Shown here in pieces: positions 44,256 to 54,461 of a stretch of DNA of 64,000 nt. The stretch comes from Linanthus parryae (Eukaryota; Streptophyta; Magnoliopsida; Ericales; Polemoniaceae), in contig JALGPY010000007.1 in the NCBI GenBank assembly GCA_023055425.1, forward strand, positions 22,206,001 through 22,270,000, read 5' to 3'. Every line of letters starts with the position of its first letter. Position 1 is the stretch's first letter. Under the pieces are notes generated by a model that worked only from the letters and a program-made list of their open reading frames with translations, had not been told where the DNA came from and searched no databases. The position numbers were made by a program, and so were the translations under genes.

Positions 44256-44990
44256 GTGGGCAAAAGTAAGAAAGGTGAAGACACAAGTGGCAAGGGAAAA
44301 GGGCCGAAAGGCCAAGATCAGCAACAAGGTATGTTCATTGAACAACCTGGAAATTCAATTCAGAATTATGTATCCCTAAATTCTGATGCATTTTATGTGC
44401 AGGATGATGACATATCATGGTGGGTTGATTCGGGTGCTACAAGACATGTATGCAAGGATCAAAGATGGTTTACAACCATGCAAACCATTGAAGATGGATC
44501 CACAATAAGAATGGGGAACGTTGCAACCGAGCCAATCCATGGAATTGGAAGTGTTAACCTAGTATTTACTTCTGGAAAATGTTTAAGTTTGTATGATGTA
44601 TTGTTTGTACCCGGGATTCGAAAGAATCTCTTGTCTGGAATTGTATTAAATAAGCTTGGATACAAGCAGGTTATTGAGTCGGATAAGTTTGTATTGTCAA
44701 AACATGGTTATTTTGTTGGCTTTGGTTATTTATGTAATGATATGCTTCGTTTAAATATCGTTGCTCCTTTTGGTAACAATTCAATTTGCGTTGCTAGTAC
44801 TAGTATTGATAAATCAACACTTTGGCATGCACGTTTAGGACATGTACACTTTAAAAGGTTACAAGATATGTCCAAAATGAGTCTAATTCCTTCATTTGAT
44901 ATTAATACCGAAAGGTGTAAAACTTGTATGCTGACAAAGATAACTAGACAACCTTTTATGTTAAAAGGGACTCTAAGGTGCTTGAACTAA
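44256..44990 (+). pseudogene. Copia 1 protease and pre-integrase region
   Basis: Open for 244 codons. The aspartic protease active site WWVDSGATRHVC is near codon 57. The pre-integrase zinc-binding segment follows (TLWHARLGHVHF, then CKTCMLTK). The frame ends at 44988-44990 because of a frameshift; the integrase continues in another frame. Confidence 0.88.
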
Positions 44991-45357
44991 TTCATAGTGA
45001 TCTATGTGACTTTCATGCAACACCGTCTATAGGAAACAAAAAGTATGTTATTACTTTTATAGACGATGCTACTCGGTTTTGCTATGTGTACTTGTCACAC
45101 TCTAAAGATGAAGCTTTAGATAAATTCAAGACATACAAAACTGAAGTTGAGTTGTAAAAGAATGGTTTAATAAAGATTTTACGCACGGATAGAGGAGGCG
45201 AATATTATGATCCTAAGTATTTCCAAGAGGTTGGTATTATTCACCAAACCACTGCTCCTTATACACCTCAACAAAATGGTGTATCTGAGAGGAAGAATCG
45301 AACTCTAAAGGAGATGGTTAATTCCATGCTTTCCTAATCGGGTTTGAGTGATGGATT
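44980..45357 (+). pseudogene. Copia 1 integrase core, shifted and stopped
   Basis: In the shifted frame LELIHSDLCDF gives the first catalytic Asp, LRTDRGGEY the second, and PQQNGVSERKN the catalytic Glu. Stops lie at 45155-45157 (TAA) and 45335-45337 (TAA). Catalytic residues are preserved although the frame is broken. Confidence 0.85.
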
Positions 45358-47406
45358 TTGGGGAGAAGCTATGTTAATAGGGTTCCTAACAAAAGGAACA
45401 AAATTACCCCATATGAACTTTGGTATGGTAAACCTCCAAACTTGCATTATTTGAGAGTTTGGGGTTGTAGAGCCATTGTTAGGCTCAATGATCCCAAGAG
45501 AAAGAATCTTGGTGAAAGAGGTATAGATTGCATCTTCATTGGATATGCCATGCATTCCAAGGCTTATAGGTTCTATGTGATTGAACCTAGTGACTCAGTA
45601 TCCATTAATACTGTAATAGAGTCAAGAGATGCTATCTTTGATGAAGAAAGGTTTTCTTCCATACCTAGACCAAAGGACTTGGTTCCGAATTTGAGCAATG
45701 CTCAAAATGAAGGAACAAGTGACGCCATCACTTTACCTGAAGTAAGAAAGAGTAAAAGAGGTAGAGTAGCCAAGGACTATGGTTCTGATTTTCAACTATA
45801 TTTAGTTGAGGGATCTAGGGATGAGATTCATACTCAGTATGCTTATTGTTTTAGCATAGAGGAGGATCCTAGAACCTATAGTGAGGCTATGGCATCTCGT
45901 GATGTTGCATTCTGGAAAGAAGCAATAGATGATGAGATGGATTCGATCATGCAAAATGGGACTTGGGAATTATCTGATTTGCCTCCTGGGTTGAAACCAC
46001 TTGATGCCAAGTGGATCTTCAAAAAGAAGATGAAAGTAGATGGTACCGTAGAAAAGTTTAAGGCCCGACTGGTTGTACGTGGTTTTAAACAAAAAGAGGG
46101 TATCGACTACTTTGATACATATGCTCCTGTTGCTAGGATATCCACGATTAGATTATTAATAGCTCTTGCAGATATACATAATCTTGTTATTCACCAAATG
46201 GATGTGAAAACCGCATTCTTGAATGGTGATTTGGATGAGGAGATATATATGAAACAACCCGAGGGATTTGTTATGCCAGGAAATGAGCATAAGGTGTGTA
46301 AGCTTGTTAAATCACTTTACGGTTTAAAGCAAGCTCCTAAACAATGGCATCAAAAATTTGATGATATTGTGTTGTCTAGTGGTTATCATTTGAACCAAGC
46401 AGACAAGTGTGTATATAGCAAATTTGATGATTCTGGTAAAGGAGTCATAATTTGTTTATATGTAGATGACATGTTGATCTTTGGTACCAGCCAAGATCAA
46501 GTGGATCAAGCGAAGGAATTCTTGTCATCTAAATTTTCAATGAAGGATTTGGGGGAGGCTGAAGTAATCCTAGGTATTAGGATTAAACGTGAGAACAAGG
46601 CCATTTCTATTTCTCAATCTCATTACATTGAGAAGGTGTTAAAGAAATTTAACTGTGAAAATTGTTCTCCGGTTAGTACTCCGATGGAACCAAATGTGAA
46701 ATTGTTGCCTAACCAAGGCAAGGCTGTATCTCAACTGGAATACTCTAGGGCTATTGGTTGTCTAATGTATGCCATGATTAGTACACGACCAGATATAGCA
46801 TTTGCTGTTGGAAAGCTAAGTAGGTATACTAGCAATCCAAGCACACATCATTGGCAAGCAATGAGGAGAGTATTCAAGTATTTAAGGAAAACCATGAATT
46901 ATGGTTTGACATACAGTGGAAGTCCTTCGGTTCTAGAAGGATATTCTGATGCAAGTTGGATAAACAATATGGAAGATCATTCCTCAACTAGTGGATGGGT
47001 TTTTCTACTTGGAGGAGGGGCAATCTCATGGGCTTCAAAGAAGCAAACTTGCATTACTAAATCGACAATGGAATCTGAATTTGTGGCATTAGCTGCAGCC
47101 GGTAATGAGGCTGAATGGCTAAGGAATTTAGTGTATGAGATTCCATTGTGGGCCAAACCGATTTCACCAATATCTATCAGGTGTGATAGTGCTGCTACTC
47201 TGGCTAAGGCATATAGTCAGGTGTATAATGGCAAGTCTAGACACTTGGGTGTCAGACATAGCATCATTCGGGACTTAATCATGAATGGTGTGATATCGGT
47301 TGAGTTTGTTCGTACACAACAAAATCTTGCGGATCATCTAACCAAAGGGTTAGCAAGGGACTTAGTGCACAAGTCGGCCGTGGGGATGGGATTAAAGTCC
47401 ATCTAA
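45358..47406 (+). pseudogene. Copia 1 integrase tail, reverse transcriptase and RNase H
   Basis: A long open frame of 682 codons; the ATG at its start is only the first one after the stop and not a real initiation site. It contains the integrase C-terminal segment ([19 protein letters not shown]), the Copia RT ([26 protein letters not shown], catalytic YVDDMLIFG), and RNase H ([20 protein letters not shown]; ending [14 protein letters not shown] and [13 protein letters not shown]). This half has no stop, unlike gag and integrase. Read alone it could encode an RT, but it lacks a start context. Confidence 0.9.
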
Positions 47407-47921
47407 AAGATCTCTTATGATAAGATACCCAATTCCCTTCTAATACAACGTTAGAAGCTGAATTCAATGTGGAACTCTTACATGAAGAAATTGGAACACA
47501 AAGATCATCCCAAGGTATGTGTTCAGACCTGCAAGTTAAGGAGGTTGAAGTTTACACTTCTTAATGGTTCTTTTGAAAAATTGTATGGCAGGTACAAGAA
47601 GAAAAGAACCACCTATATGAGTATGGAGTTTAGCCGCTTCAAGAAGTTTGGACTTGGCTTCTATATGCTCATTGAAGGATAGTGACACTAGGCTAGTAAA
47701 AAAATAAGTGTCAAGTTAGAACATGGAATATGTTGAACGTATGTGTATTTTACTTTCATGTATTCATCATGAGTAGAAAGGGTTCAATCCGTAGGACACC
47801 CCTATACTCGAATATTTTGAAGATGTAATTTACTAAGATGAAAATTCAATCTTCGAGACATTTTCATTTATGCATAAGTTTGCCTCGTTTTTGAAAGGAT
47901 AAGTGAATCAAGGATTACACT

Positions 47922-47936
47922 AAAATGGGGGAGGAT
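47922..47936 (+). promoter_or_regulatory. Copia 1 polypurine tract
   Basis: AAAATGGGGGAGGAT directly precedes the 3' LTR and would prime plus-strand DNA synthesis. The 530 bases before it are 3' untranslated. Confidence 0.85.
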
Positions 47937-48272
47937 TGTTGGTGATTTTAGTGTCATCGGCCATTTGTGTAATCGGATTTACTTACGACTAAGTAGACAT
48001 TGGCATTACGTTGTACACGTTAGGAGGTGTGGAGTACACGCGTGCACACAACTATGTTAATGACTTGGACAAGGAACTCGCGGACGACTGCGGGGGTTCG
48101 GGGGCGCACAAAAAACATACAGGAATTCATATTCGTTCTTGAAGTCTCTGTTTTATCCGATTGGAGATTTCGTGCACAACGCCGAAATACTTTAATCTGA
48201 GAGTGATATCACGACTCAGAGATCATCCAAGTTCAATTGTTCCCGTTCTAAACACCACCCAGGTTTCCTACA
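47937..48272 (+). repeat. Copia 1 3' LTR
   Basis: 336 bases, TGTTGGTGAT ... TTTCCTACA, followed by the AAGGC target copy. Confidence 0.95.
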
Positions 48273-48420
48273 AAGGCAAGGGAGCAGAAGCTGGGACCAG
48301 CATGGTTTGAGTCTAAGCAGCAGAGGACCAAATGATCCTCCCCCCTTGAGCACCACCTTCACGCGCATCATAATTTTCTCGTGGAAGAACTTTAAGGCTT
48401 CTCTGATCTATCACAATAGC
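48273..48420 (-). pseudogene. 5' part of the exon split by Copia 1
   Basis: After an acceptor-like TATTGTGATAG the minus strand reads DQRSLKVLPRENYDARE. A TAG then interrupts unless a 66-base intron (GTGGTGCTC ... TGGTCCCAG) is removed, after which ASAPLPFG leads into the part at 43000-43094. Unrecognised protein; the short intron is a guess. Confidence 0.4.
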
Positions 48421-48813
48421 GAAAAATAATTAAAGAATACAACATTTGGGCGAACCGTAACATGACTTTTCTTTTAAAAACAGAACAAAACGTGCAAAGA
48501 AAGCTCCCTCCCCAGAGTGATACTCAACTACCGCAGGAATATGCAAAAATTGAGAGAATACGTCGCAGAATATATGTAGAAGATCCATCAGAAAATAGAG
48601 AAGATGAGATGTTATGATTTTATACTGATAATGGAGTTTACTCAGTTTAAAAACCTCAGGGTTACCTTAAAAAAAGAAGAAAAAAAAAGAGAAAAAAAAC
48701 CCAAAGTAGTTGAGAAGAACATGAAACATTCAATTTCAAGGAATCGAACAAGGGCTCAATTCTACTCATTCTACATGCATTGTAAGCAATAAAAGGTTAA
48801 TTACACAAAGCGG

Positions 48814-49541
48814 TCAAGATTTGGAACGGATGATCTCGGACAACAAGTTCCTCAATTCCTCTGCATTATCATCACCTGCATTGCGAATGAAACTTTTATT
48901 AATCTTTTAAAAAAAGAACACGACTTATCAAAAGAGAGATACTGAAAGTTAGCTACCAGTGAGTGCTAGAATAGCCGCTCGAGCTGCCCACTGCTCTGCC
49001 TCCTTCTTTTTCTTTCCTCCATCACTTGTATAAGTAGAATTCATAAATCTCACAGAACAATCAAACAGCCCATCCGTCCATTGTTTTATAGAATGAATCG
49101 TATCCACTTGAGAAGACTTGAGCGCAAACTCATTGAGAACCGATTTAAAGTCCTGCATATGCATGGTTAATTGACAAACCATTACTCAATAAAGATCTTA
49201 AAATGTTGAAAGTTTAAATACTTTTTATTAAAATATGATTAATAAAAAAGGACAAATGAGAACTAAGAACATAACAAATCTGCAACAGTGGGATGACCAA
49301 CTGAAGGTTGTGGAAGGGCATTAAGGGCTACCCTGGCAGCATCTTGTTCAGCATCGACACACTTGCGAAATGTCCTTTCAGTTGAACATTGATAGGTCAC
49401 GCCATTGACCTCGACTTGGGACCTCCAACTGGGAAGGTGGTCCTCATCTCCTTCTTCTCTCTGTGATGTATACACAGGTAGTTTCATCATTACAGCACGT
49501 TACACGTACTGTTGCAATTGGTTCTTGTACGTAGAAACCAT
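48814..49541 (-). pseudogene. Double-stranded RNA-binding protein gene (DRB-like), stop near the N-terminus
   Basis: Three minus-strand exons: one from 49541 to about 49280, then 49152-48957 and 48875-48814. Exon 1 encodes a first dsRBD (MVSTYKNQLQQYV, stop, RAV, then LPVYTSQREEGDEDHLPSW and AEQDAARVALNAL). Exon 2 encodes a second dsRBD (KSVLNEFALKSS, then GGKKKKEAEQWAARAAILAL). Exon 3 ends EELRNLLSEIIRSKS. Splice sites are TGCAG|GAC, ACTG|GTAGC and TGCAG|GTGAT; the exon 1 donor is unclear. Codon 14 is TAA (49502-49500), at a place where DRB proteins have Gln. Translation could restart at 49490 but would lose the first helix. The length fits a small two-dsRBD DRB protein of the small-RNA pathway. 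Probably a recent pseudogene. Confidence 0.7.
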
Positions 49542-50270
49542 CTGATTTTTTGGGGAGCACTAGCAAATTGTTTGTAGAGTCGAAAAATGAGAAAATTACA
49601 ATCTTGTGAAAAAAGAGATGAACTTTGAGGAGTATTTATAGAATCATCATGAAATCATGTAAGGAAATAGTTAGTATGTGCTTATTTAAGTTATTTTATT
49701 ATCTTATACTATGAATGCAATACTTATATTTTATTATCTTAAACTATGAATGTAATACTTATGGTAAATTTTCAATTGCGTTTATTAGATGTAGGCTAGC
49801 TCTTCATTTCAATACATATTTTGAACTTTTTTATTTTGAACTTTGTCCTTATTCTGTTTAAAATTTCTAAGTTTGATTGGTTCTTATGAACAAACTGACA
49901 TGAATATGCAATGTGATATAATGGACAAAAACTTTGGTTCGTCCCTATGGTAACCGGCTAAGCCGGTACTAGCCGGTTATTACGAAAATGCCAGCTACCG
50001 GACGAAAAAAGTGGTCCCAGAGGCCAGCTACGGGACAAAAAAAGTGGTCCCAGGAAGATTCCTTTTTAACCTAGATAGCATTGTTAACACTATAGAATGA
50101 GCTAAGCTGAATAAGATAACACAGTGATATCATTGATTAATCTTTAGTTAGTTAGTTTAACAGTTATGATATTAACCCTTTCATTTAAGATAAACCCAGA
50201 GATATCATTGTTAACAAAACTTTAATCCTTAACTAATCACAGCAGAATTAGAATTAAATACAGGATAAAC
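49542..50270. other. Intergenic with a 33-base tandem repeat
   Basis: AT-rich. At 49989-50055 the unit GCCAGCTACCGGACGAAAAA plus GTGGTCCCAG occurs twice with small changes. No gene seen. Confidence 0.6.
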
Positions 50271-50382
50271 TATCATACATTGAAATTAAAATGTTGAAAA
50301 TGACAAAAATCACAACATACAACAGTTTCACACGAAAATAGTGGGCTTTTGAAGCATTCTCGGCCCCTTCGAGTCTCACACT
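50271..50382 (-). repeat. Extra copy of the GRF gene 3' end
   Basis: This block is a diverged tandem copy of 50413-50524, the part of the GRF gene that codes for the end of its coiled coil, its membrane segment and its stop (shared GAATGACAAAAATCACAACA and GAAGCATTCTCGGCCCC). It lies just downstream of the gene on the minus strand. Confidence 0.85.
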
Positions 50383-50417
50383 TAACTGAACACAACAGAA
50401 TAGAGAAGCAAACTATC

Positions 50418-50807
50418 TTACTTTGAAATTAAAACGACGAGAATGACAAAAATCACAACATACAGCAGTTTCACATGAAAAGAGTGGGCTTTGGAAGCAT
50501 TCTCGGCCCCTACGACTCTCCTACTCAACGTTGTTACCTCCTTCTGAAGTTGTTGGAGATCTGGAGCACAGCAAGGACTGGGAAATTCATCTTCCCAGTA
50601 GAAATAGTTGCATTGTTGACCTCTAGGCTTGGCACAAGTCCAAAACACGCATCCGTCATTTCCGGGCGTATGTGCGGTAATACTTACCGGGTAACGGCCA
50701 CAGAAACACTGCCCAGGCCTACACCCTGACCTCCGGGATGAATCTCCTCTTGAATATGAAGGTGGATTGCTTGGTGAGGGTGAAGAGCTTACACTATGTT
50801 GAGACAT
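50418..50807 (-). CDS. GRF-type zinc finger protein with C-terminal membrane anchor
   Basis: A 129-residue single-exon frame. A Ser/Pro-rich N-terminus (1-28) is followed by a GRF zinc finger at about 34-75 (CFCGRYP, CVFWTCAKP, GQQCNYFYWEDE), a short coiled coil at 84-105 (LQQLQKEVTTLSRRV) and one hydrophobic segment at 112-128. GRF fingers bind single-stranded nucleic acid in other proteins; small plant versions with a tail anchor are common, often near transposase or Ulp1 genes. The start has a purine context and a CT-rich leader. It lies 580 bases from the Ulp1 gene on the same strand. Intact as read; function of this class unknown. Confidence 0.8.
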   Translation of the reverse strand: MSQHSVSSSPSPSNPPSYSRGDSSRRSGCRPGQCFCGRYPVSITAHTPGNDGCVFWTCAKPRGQQCNYFYWEDEFPSPCCAPDLQQLQKEVTTLSRRVVGAENASKAHSFHVKLLYVVIFVILVVLISK

Positions 50808-50809
50808 TT

Positions 50810-51386
50810 CTTAGAGAGAAAGAAGAGAAGGGTGAAAGAGAAGGAGAACAGATGAGATCTGAGAGTGAAGAGAGAAATAAAGAGTTAGTTGAGTGTGGTT
50901 GGAGCTTGTATTAAAAGCGGGCAGTGGGTAGGTTGGCTGATATAAATGCAGGTATCTAACTTTAAGATAGAGTACTTAACAATTTAGAATTGGTACCTAA
51001 TAACGTAGTAGTGCATTTATTAATTCAGTTTTGGTAGGTGAGGGTAGTTGGCCAACACCAAATGCACCTTAAATAAAACTAACTGTACAGTTTGTGTTCA
51101 CAAAAAAGCACAAGCAATTTTTCATAAAACAACACAAGTCATCAAATCATAAGCAAACAAACATTGCCTAATCATCATTGGGAAACATTGTTCATAACAT
51201 ACACTCTCAAACATACAACCCACAAAATTTACTGACATAAACATTGTTCATATTACAAATTCCCAAACAACATAACAGACAAATTCACTTTTTTCCATTC
51301 TTCCCCGACGACTTTCGCGCCGACCTCCTCGTCTTCGCCCCGGATTCCAATGGAACAGTAGGAAAAGAAGGGAAATTGTACATCCT
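50810..51386. other. GRF gene leader and intergenic DNA
   Basis: The first 100 bases are the pyrimidine-rich (minus strand) leader of the GRF gene. The rest is AT-rich without features, apart from a CGACGACTTTCGCGCCGACC stretch near 51306. Confidence 0.5.
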
Positions 51387-52712
51387 TTAAAACTCATGAA
51401 CATTCTCATCAATAGACTTGAAGCTCAGTAACTCTTCAAACATCTTGGCCTTGTGGATGTTGTAGTCTGATCTAGCCATTTCATTGGCTATCCAGATTCT
51501 CAGATGCTTCACTTGAATAGAGAAGTTCTTCTTTGGATTAGGAATCAGGTCCCTCAAGTGGGTCATGAAGAAGCATACAAAAGGGCCACAATCACACCTG
51601 AGAGATTAAAATAGAATGCAGTTGTGAATTATAAGATAGTGTGTTTAAGAAAATGGTGAGTGGAGTTAATGAATAAGTTTTTTACCCGTTTGGTTGTTGG
51701 GGAACGTCGTCATTCATGTACCACACATCCCACTTTGTGATGTCATCATGGTACTCTGGATAGGAGGATAGACCCTGGTGAATTTGATTAACTTTTCTAG
51801 CCACATCCCTCTCAACATACCCAAGTCCAGAAAGCGAGTCCAAGATGTATATTTCCTTGTCGACAAAGGAAATGACCATCATGAACCAGTGGGTTCGATG
51901 TACATTCATGGGCAGGGCAATCTATTTCATTAACAATTCAACATAAAATAAGTTCAACAAAATATGAATGTATAAAGCAGATTGCATTGATAGAAATCGT
52001 AAATCTTACCTAGCCCATCTCGCTCCACGTTCCTCCGTATTTATCGGACCCTTGGAAATATCGATTACCCTTCGTGGGCTGAACAAGAATTAAAATTAAT
52101 GATGCTATTTTGTGGAAGAATTTTAAATTGAGTTTTTATCCAATGAAAAGGGAATGAACTTACGGCATAATGTGTTCCGAGGTACCAAATGCGAGGGATT
52201 CCACCAAATTGTCGGCTTCTTTCTTTCAGATGAAGCAATTGCAAATATGCATCGATGACCTAACTGTTTAAAAAGTGAATAGAAAAGTGTTATGATGATG
52301 ATGGGAGAATGTCTTAAGAAACTACGTTAAATCAACAAAAAGAAATACTTACTTCGTTGTCAAACCATTTACCATCCATGAAGCGCCACGCGGCATACCT
52401 CGTCACCTTCTCATAATCAGCAATGTTAATAACCAACTCACTGCAGATATAATAACAAATCAAACCATAAGTAAAAACAAAATTTGTGTCTTGTACAGCT
52501 TATTTAGGAAATTTGAATGTAAATAACACTTACTGTGGGCGTGACATTTATCCAGGACTTTCTGGTATTATTACACTCGACGCCATGCACTCGCGGTTTA
52601 GTTTGACATGGATTAACAACCTTCAAGAAAGACTCTAATCTAGAAAAGCTTTTGCGGGAGATCTTTACGAGCCCTCCTTCCATGATAAAGCACACCGCAT
52701 TGCTCAAATAAT
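51387..52712 (-). pseudogene. Ulp1-type (C48) cysteine protease gene, in-frame stop
   Basis: Six minus-strand exons: about 52712-52534; from about 52430 to 52353; about 52259-52164; about 52075-52015; 51921-51686; and 51597-51387. The last two carry the C48 catalytic set: NVHRTHWFMMVIS (His), IYILDSLSG (Asp), QQPNG with the intron, then CDCGPFVCFFMTHL (Cys). The product ends SIDENVHEF. Ulp1 enzymes cleave SUMO or related precursors; plant genomes carry many Ulp1-domain genes moved by MULEs. The exon at 52075-52015 ends WSEMG then TAG directly before a GTAAG donor, where CAG|GTAAG would be the normal splice consensus. So a single C-to-T change seems to have stopped it. The N-terminal exons resemble no domain I know. 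Confidence 0.72.
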
Positions 52713-52719
52713 ATATTCC

Positions 52720-53334
52720 ACGTCAACCAGCTCACAAGTGTTCTTACGAGTTATTTATGGTTATGAAAATTCCCTTCATTTTTGCTTTCAGCATGAGCAG
52801 AAACCTATGTTGTCACAATAGCCTATAAGACAGTTTCACTCTTCCATCTCTAAAACCACATATATAGCCAGTGACATTCTTTTAGGCCAGTGACACCCTT
52901 AGGTAGATACACGGTTTTTAGTGCACCGTATTAATTTGTGTACCGCCACTCACATCGTGCCACATGGAGCAAAACTTGCAAGGACCACATCCCTTCCATT
53001 TCGAGGTGCTGGCCACACATTTAACCCCAATGTTCGCACACCGAGCAGGCTTCGAACTCAACCCAGAGCATGAGACTTGGTCCGGGGCAACACATGGTCG
53101 ATGTACCAAGTACCATGGCACCGCACATACACTGGAATTTGTCGCCATATGCTATTTTCCATATTTTGGTCTGGAAGTCTATGTTTTGTTACTCCGGGAA
53201 AATAGCATATACTATAAGCTTATTTCATTCGTTAACTACACTCAACATTTGAAGAAATTTCATATTTTCTTTGGAAAAACGAATTCATTTCTCATGATAA
53301 CAAAGTAATCGTATTTTTTTTGAGAAAATTATCA
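52720..53334 (-). other. Cys-rich open stretch, not recognised
   Basis: Near 53140-52930 the minus strand has a 76-codon stretch rich in Cys (KWKGCGPCKFCSMWHD). It may be part of the Ulp1/GRF-bearing region or chance. The remaining DNA holds no feature. Confidence 0.25.
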
Positions 53335-53402
53335 TATAGCCGTGTTCGAACTCGGGACCTCATGCAAGGGACTTCAAACGCTCTACCACTGAGCTAACAC
53401 GA
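53335..53402 (-). repeat. tRNA-derived SINE-like element
   Basis: Minus-strand GTTAGCTCAGTGGTAGAGC matches a tRNA A box well, and GAGTTCGAAC is at B-box distance. Best preserved of the three related copies. Confidence 0.7.
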
Positions 53403-53929
53403 ATTGACATTGCTAATTATGAATGAGGAAAATTATTGATAGATTAAATTTGTTTACATATTAAATGATGCATTTATCAAGGTACGTAAATAAGGTTTGA
53501 GAATTAGTTGCTAATAAATTTGAGAGCTAATTCGATTCGACAAGAGAAGCTTAAATTCAGTAAGGAAGAAGGGAGCCCAGGGTTTAAGGATTTACAATTC
53601 TTTAACATAGCCCTCCTAGCAACAAGCATGGGGCAACATCGAGTCTCCAAACAGCCTTGTAAGTCGCATTGACAAAGATAAGTATTTCAAAGACACCTCA
53701 ATGTTAGATATAATTCAAAACAAAGAGCACGATCACTAGCAAAATGAGAGTCTAGAGAGAGGTCAGAGCTCCCTCCCCGTTCTCCCATTCCTCCTCCCCT
53801 TATGTTTCTCTATTTTGCAGGTATGGTTCACTCTGCAGGACACTAGAAATCACTCCACAATCTCCATCCAGGTCAAGCTCAACAAGGGTACCCTTCCAAG
53901 GCTTCGTCCACATCAACCTCAGCTGGTTC

Positions 53930-54461
53930 TCCACCTGGTAACTTCACCCCTTCCCACCTGGAGAACCCATCGTTTGCTCAGAAGATAGCAACCCCTCCCC
54001 CAAATGCTGCATGGAATAGCATTCTATGGGATATTGAGGAGGCTGTTGATGACCCCCCTGAAGACTGCTCTTCTGAAGTCTACATCCCTCTCAGCAAAGA
54101 TGATAAGCTGAGAGTCAGGGAAAGGCTTATAAGTGCTCTCATTATCAAACCTATGGGTAAGACCTTTAGCTATGGTTTCCTTTTCTCCAAAGTCAAGGAT
54201 CTATGGTAGCCCAAAGGTAGAATCCTGGGAAGTGCCTTGGGGAACCAGCTCATGCTTATCAGTTTTGACCACCCTGCTTATTGGGAAGTGGCTTTTCTGG
54301 GAGGACCCTAGTTCGTTGGTGCCCACTTCCTCAGCATCCAAAGATGGAAACCTGGCTTTAATTCCACGTCTGCTAGCATCTCCAGCTTTGTCTCTTTGAT
54401 AAGGATCCCTGGTATGCCACCTGATCTTTTTGATCCTATCATCATAAGGAAGATTGATAAA
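53930..54461 (+). pseudogene. LINE (L1-type) ORF1 fragment, DUF4283
   Basis: Codons such as YIPLSKDDKLRVRERLISAL, IIKPMGKTFSYGFLFSKVKD, GAHFLSIQRWKPGFNS and PPDLFDPIIIRKI match the DUF4283 domain of plant L1 ORF1 proteins (RNA-binding gag-like). The pieces are in two frames with stops at about 54207 and 54310. It is cut off by the LTR beginning at 54462. No endonuclease or RT part is present. Confidence 0.8.

Larger units (their letters stand above)
43095..48272 (+). mobile_element. Copia 1: complete LTR retrotransposon, coding region dead
   Basis: 5178 bases with LTRs at 43095-43431 and 47937-48272, a perfect 5-base target duplication AAGGC (43090-43094 and 48273-48277), and gag, protease, integrase, reverse transcriptase and RNase H in Copia order. 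The two LTRs differ by only two substitutions and one single-base indel in 336 positions, so insertion was recent. The polyprotein has at least five in-frame stops and a frameshift near 44980, so this copy cannot encode its own proteins. Confidence 0.95.

Noticed and set aside
44459..44665. Antisense frames inside Copia 1
   Set aside because: Shadows of protease codons.
53335..53402. A functional tRNA gene
   Set aside because: A- and B-box-like words are present, but I cannot pair a full acceptor stem and anticodon arm; related diverged copies suggest a SINE.
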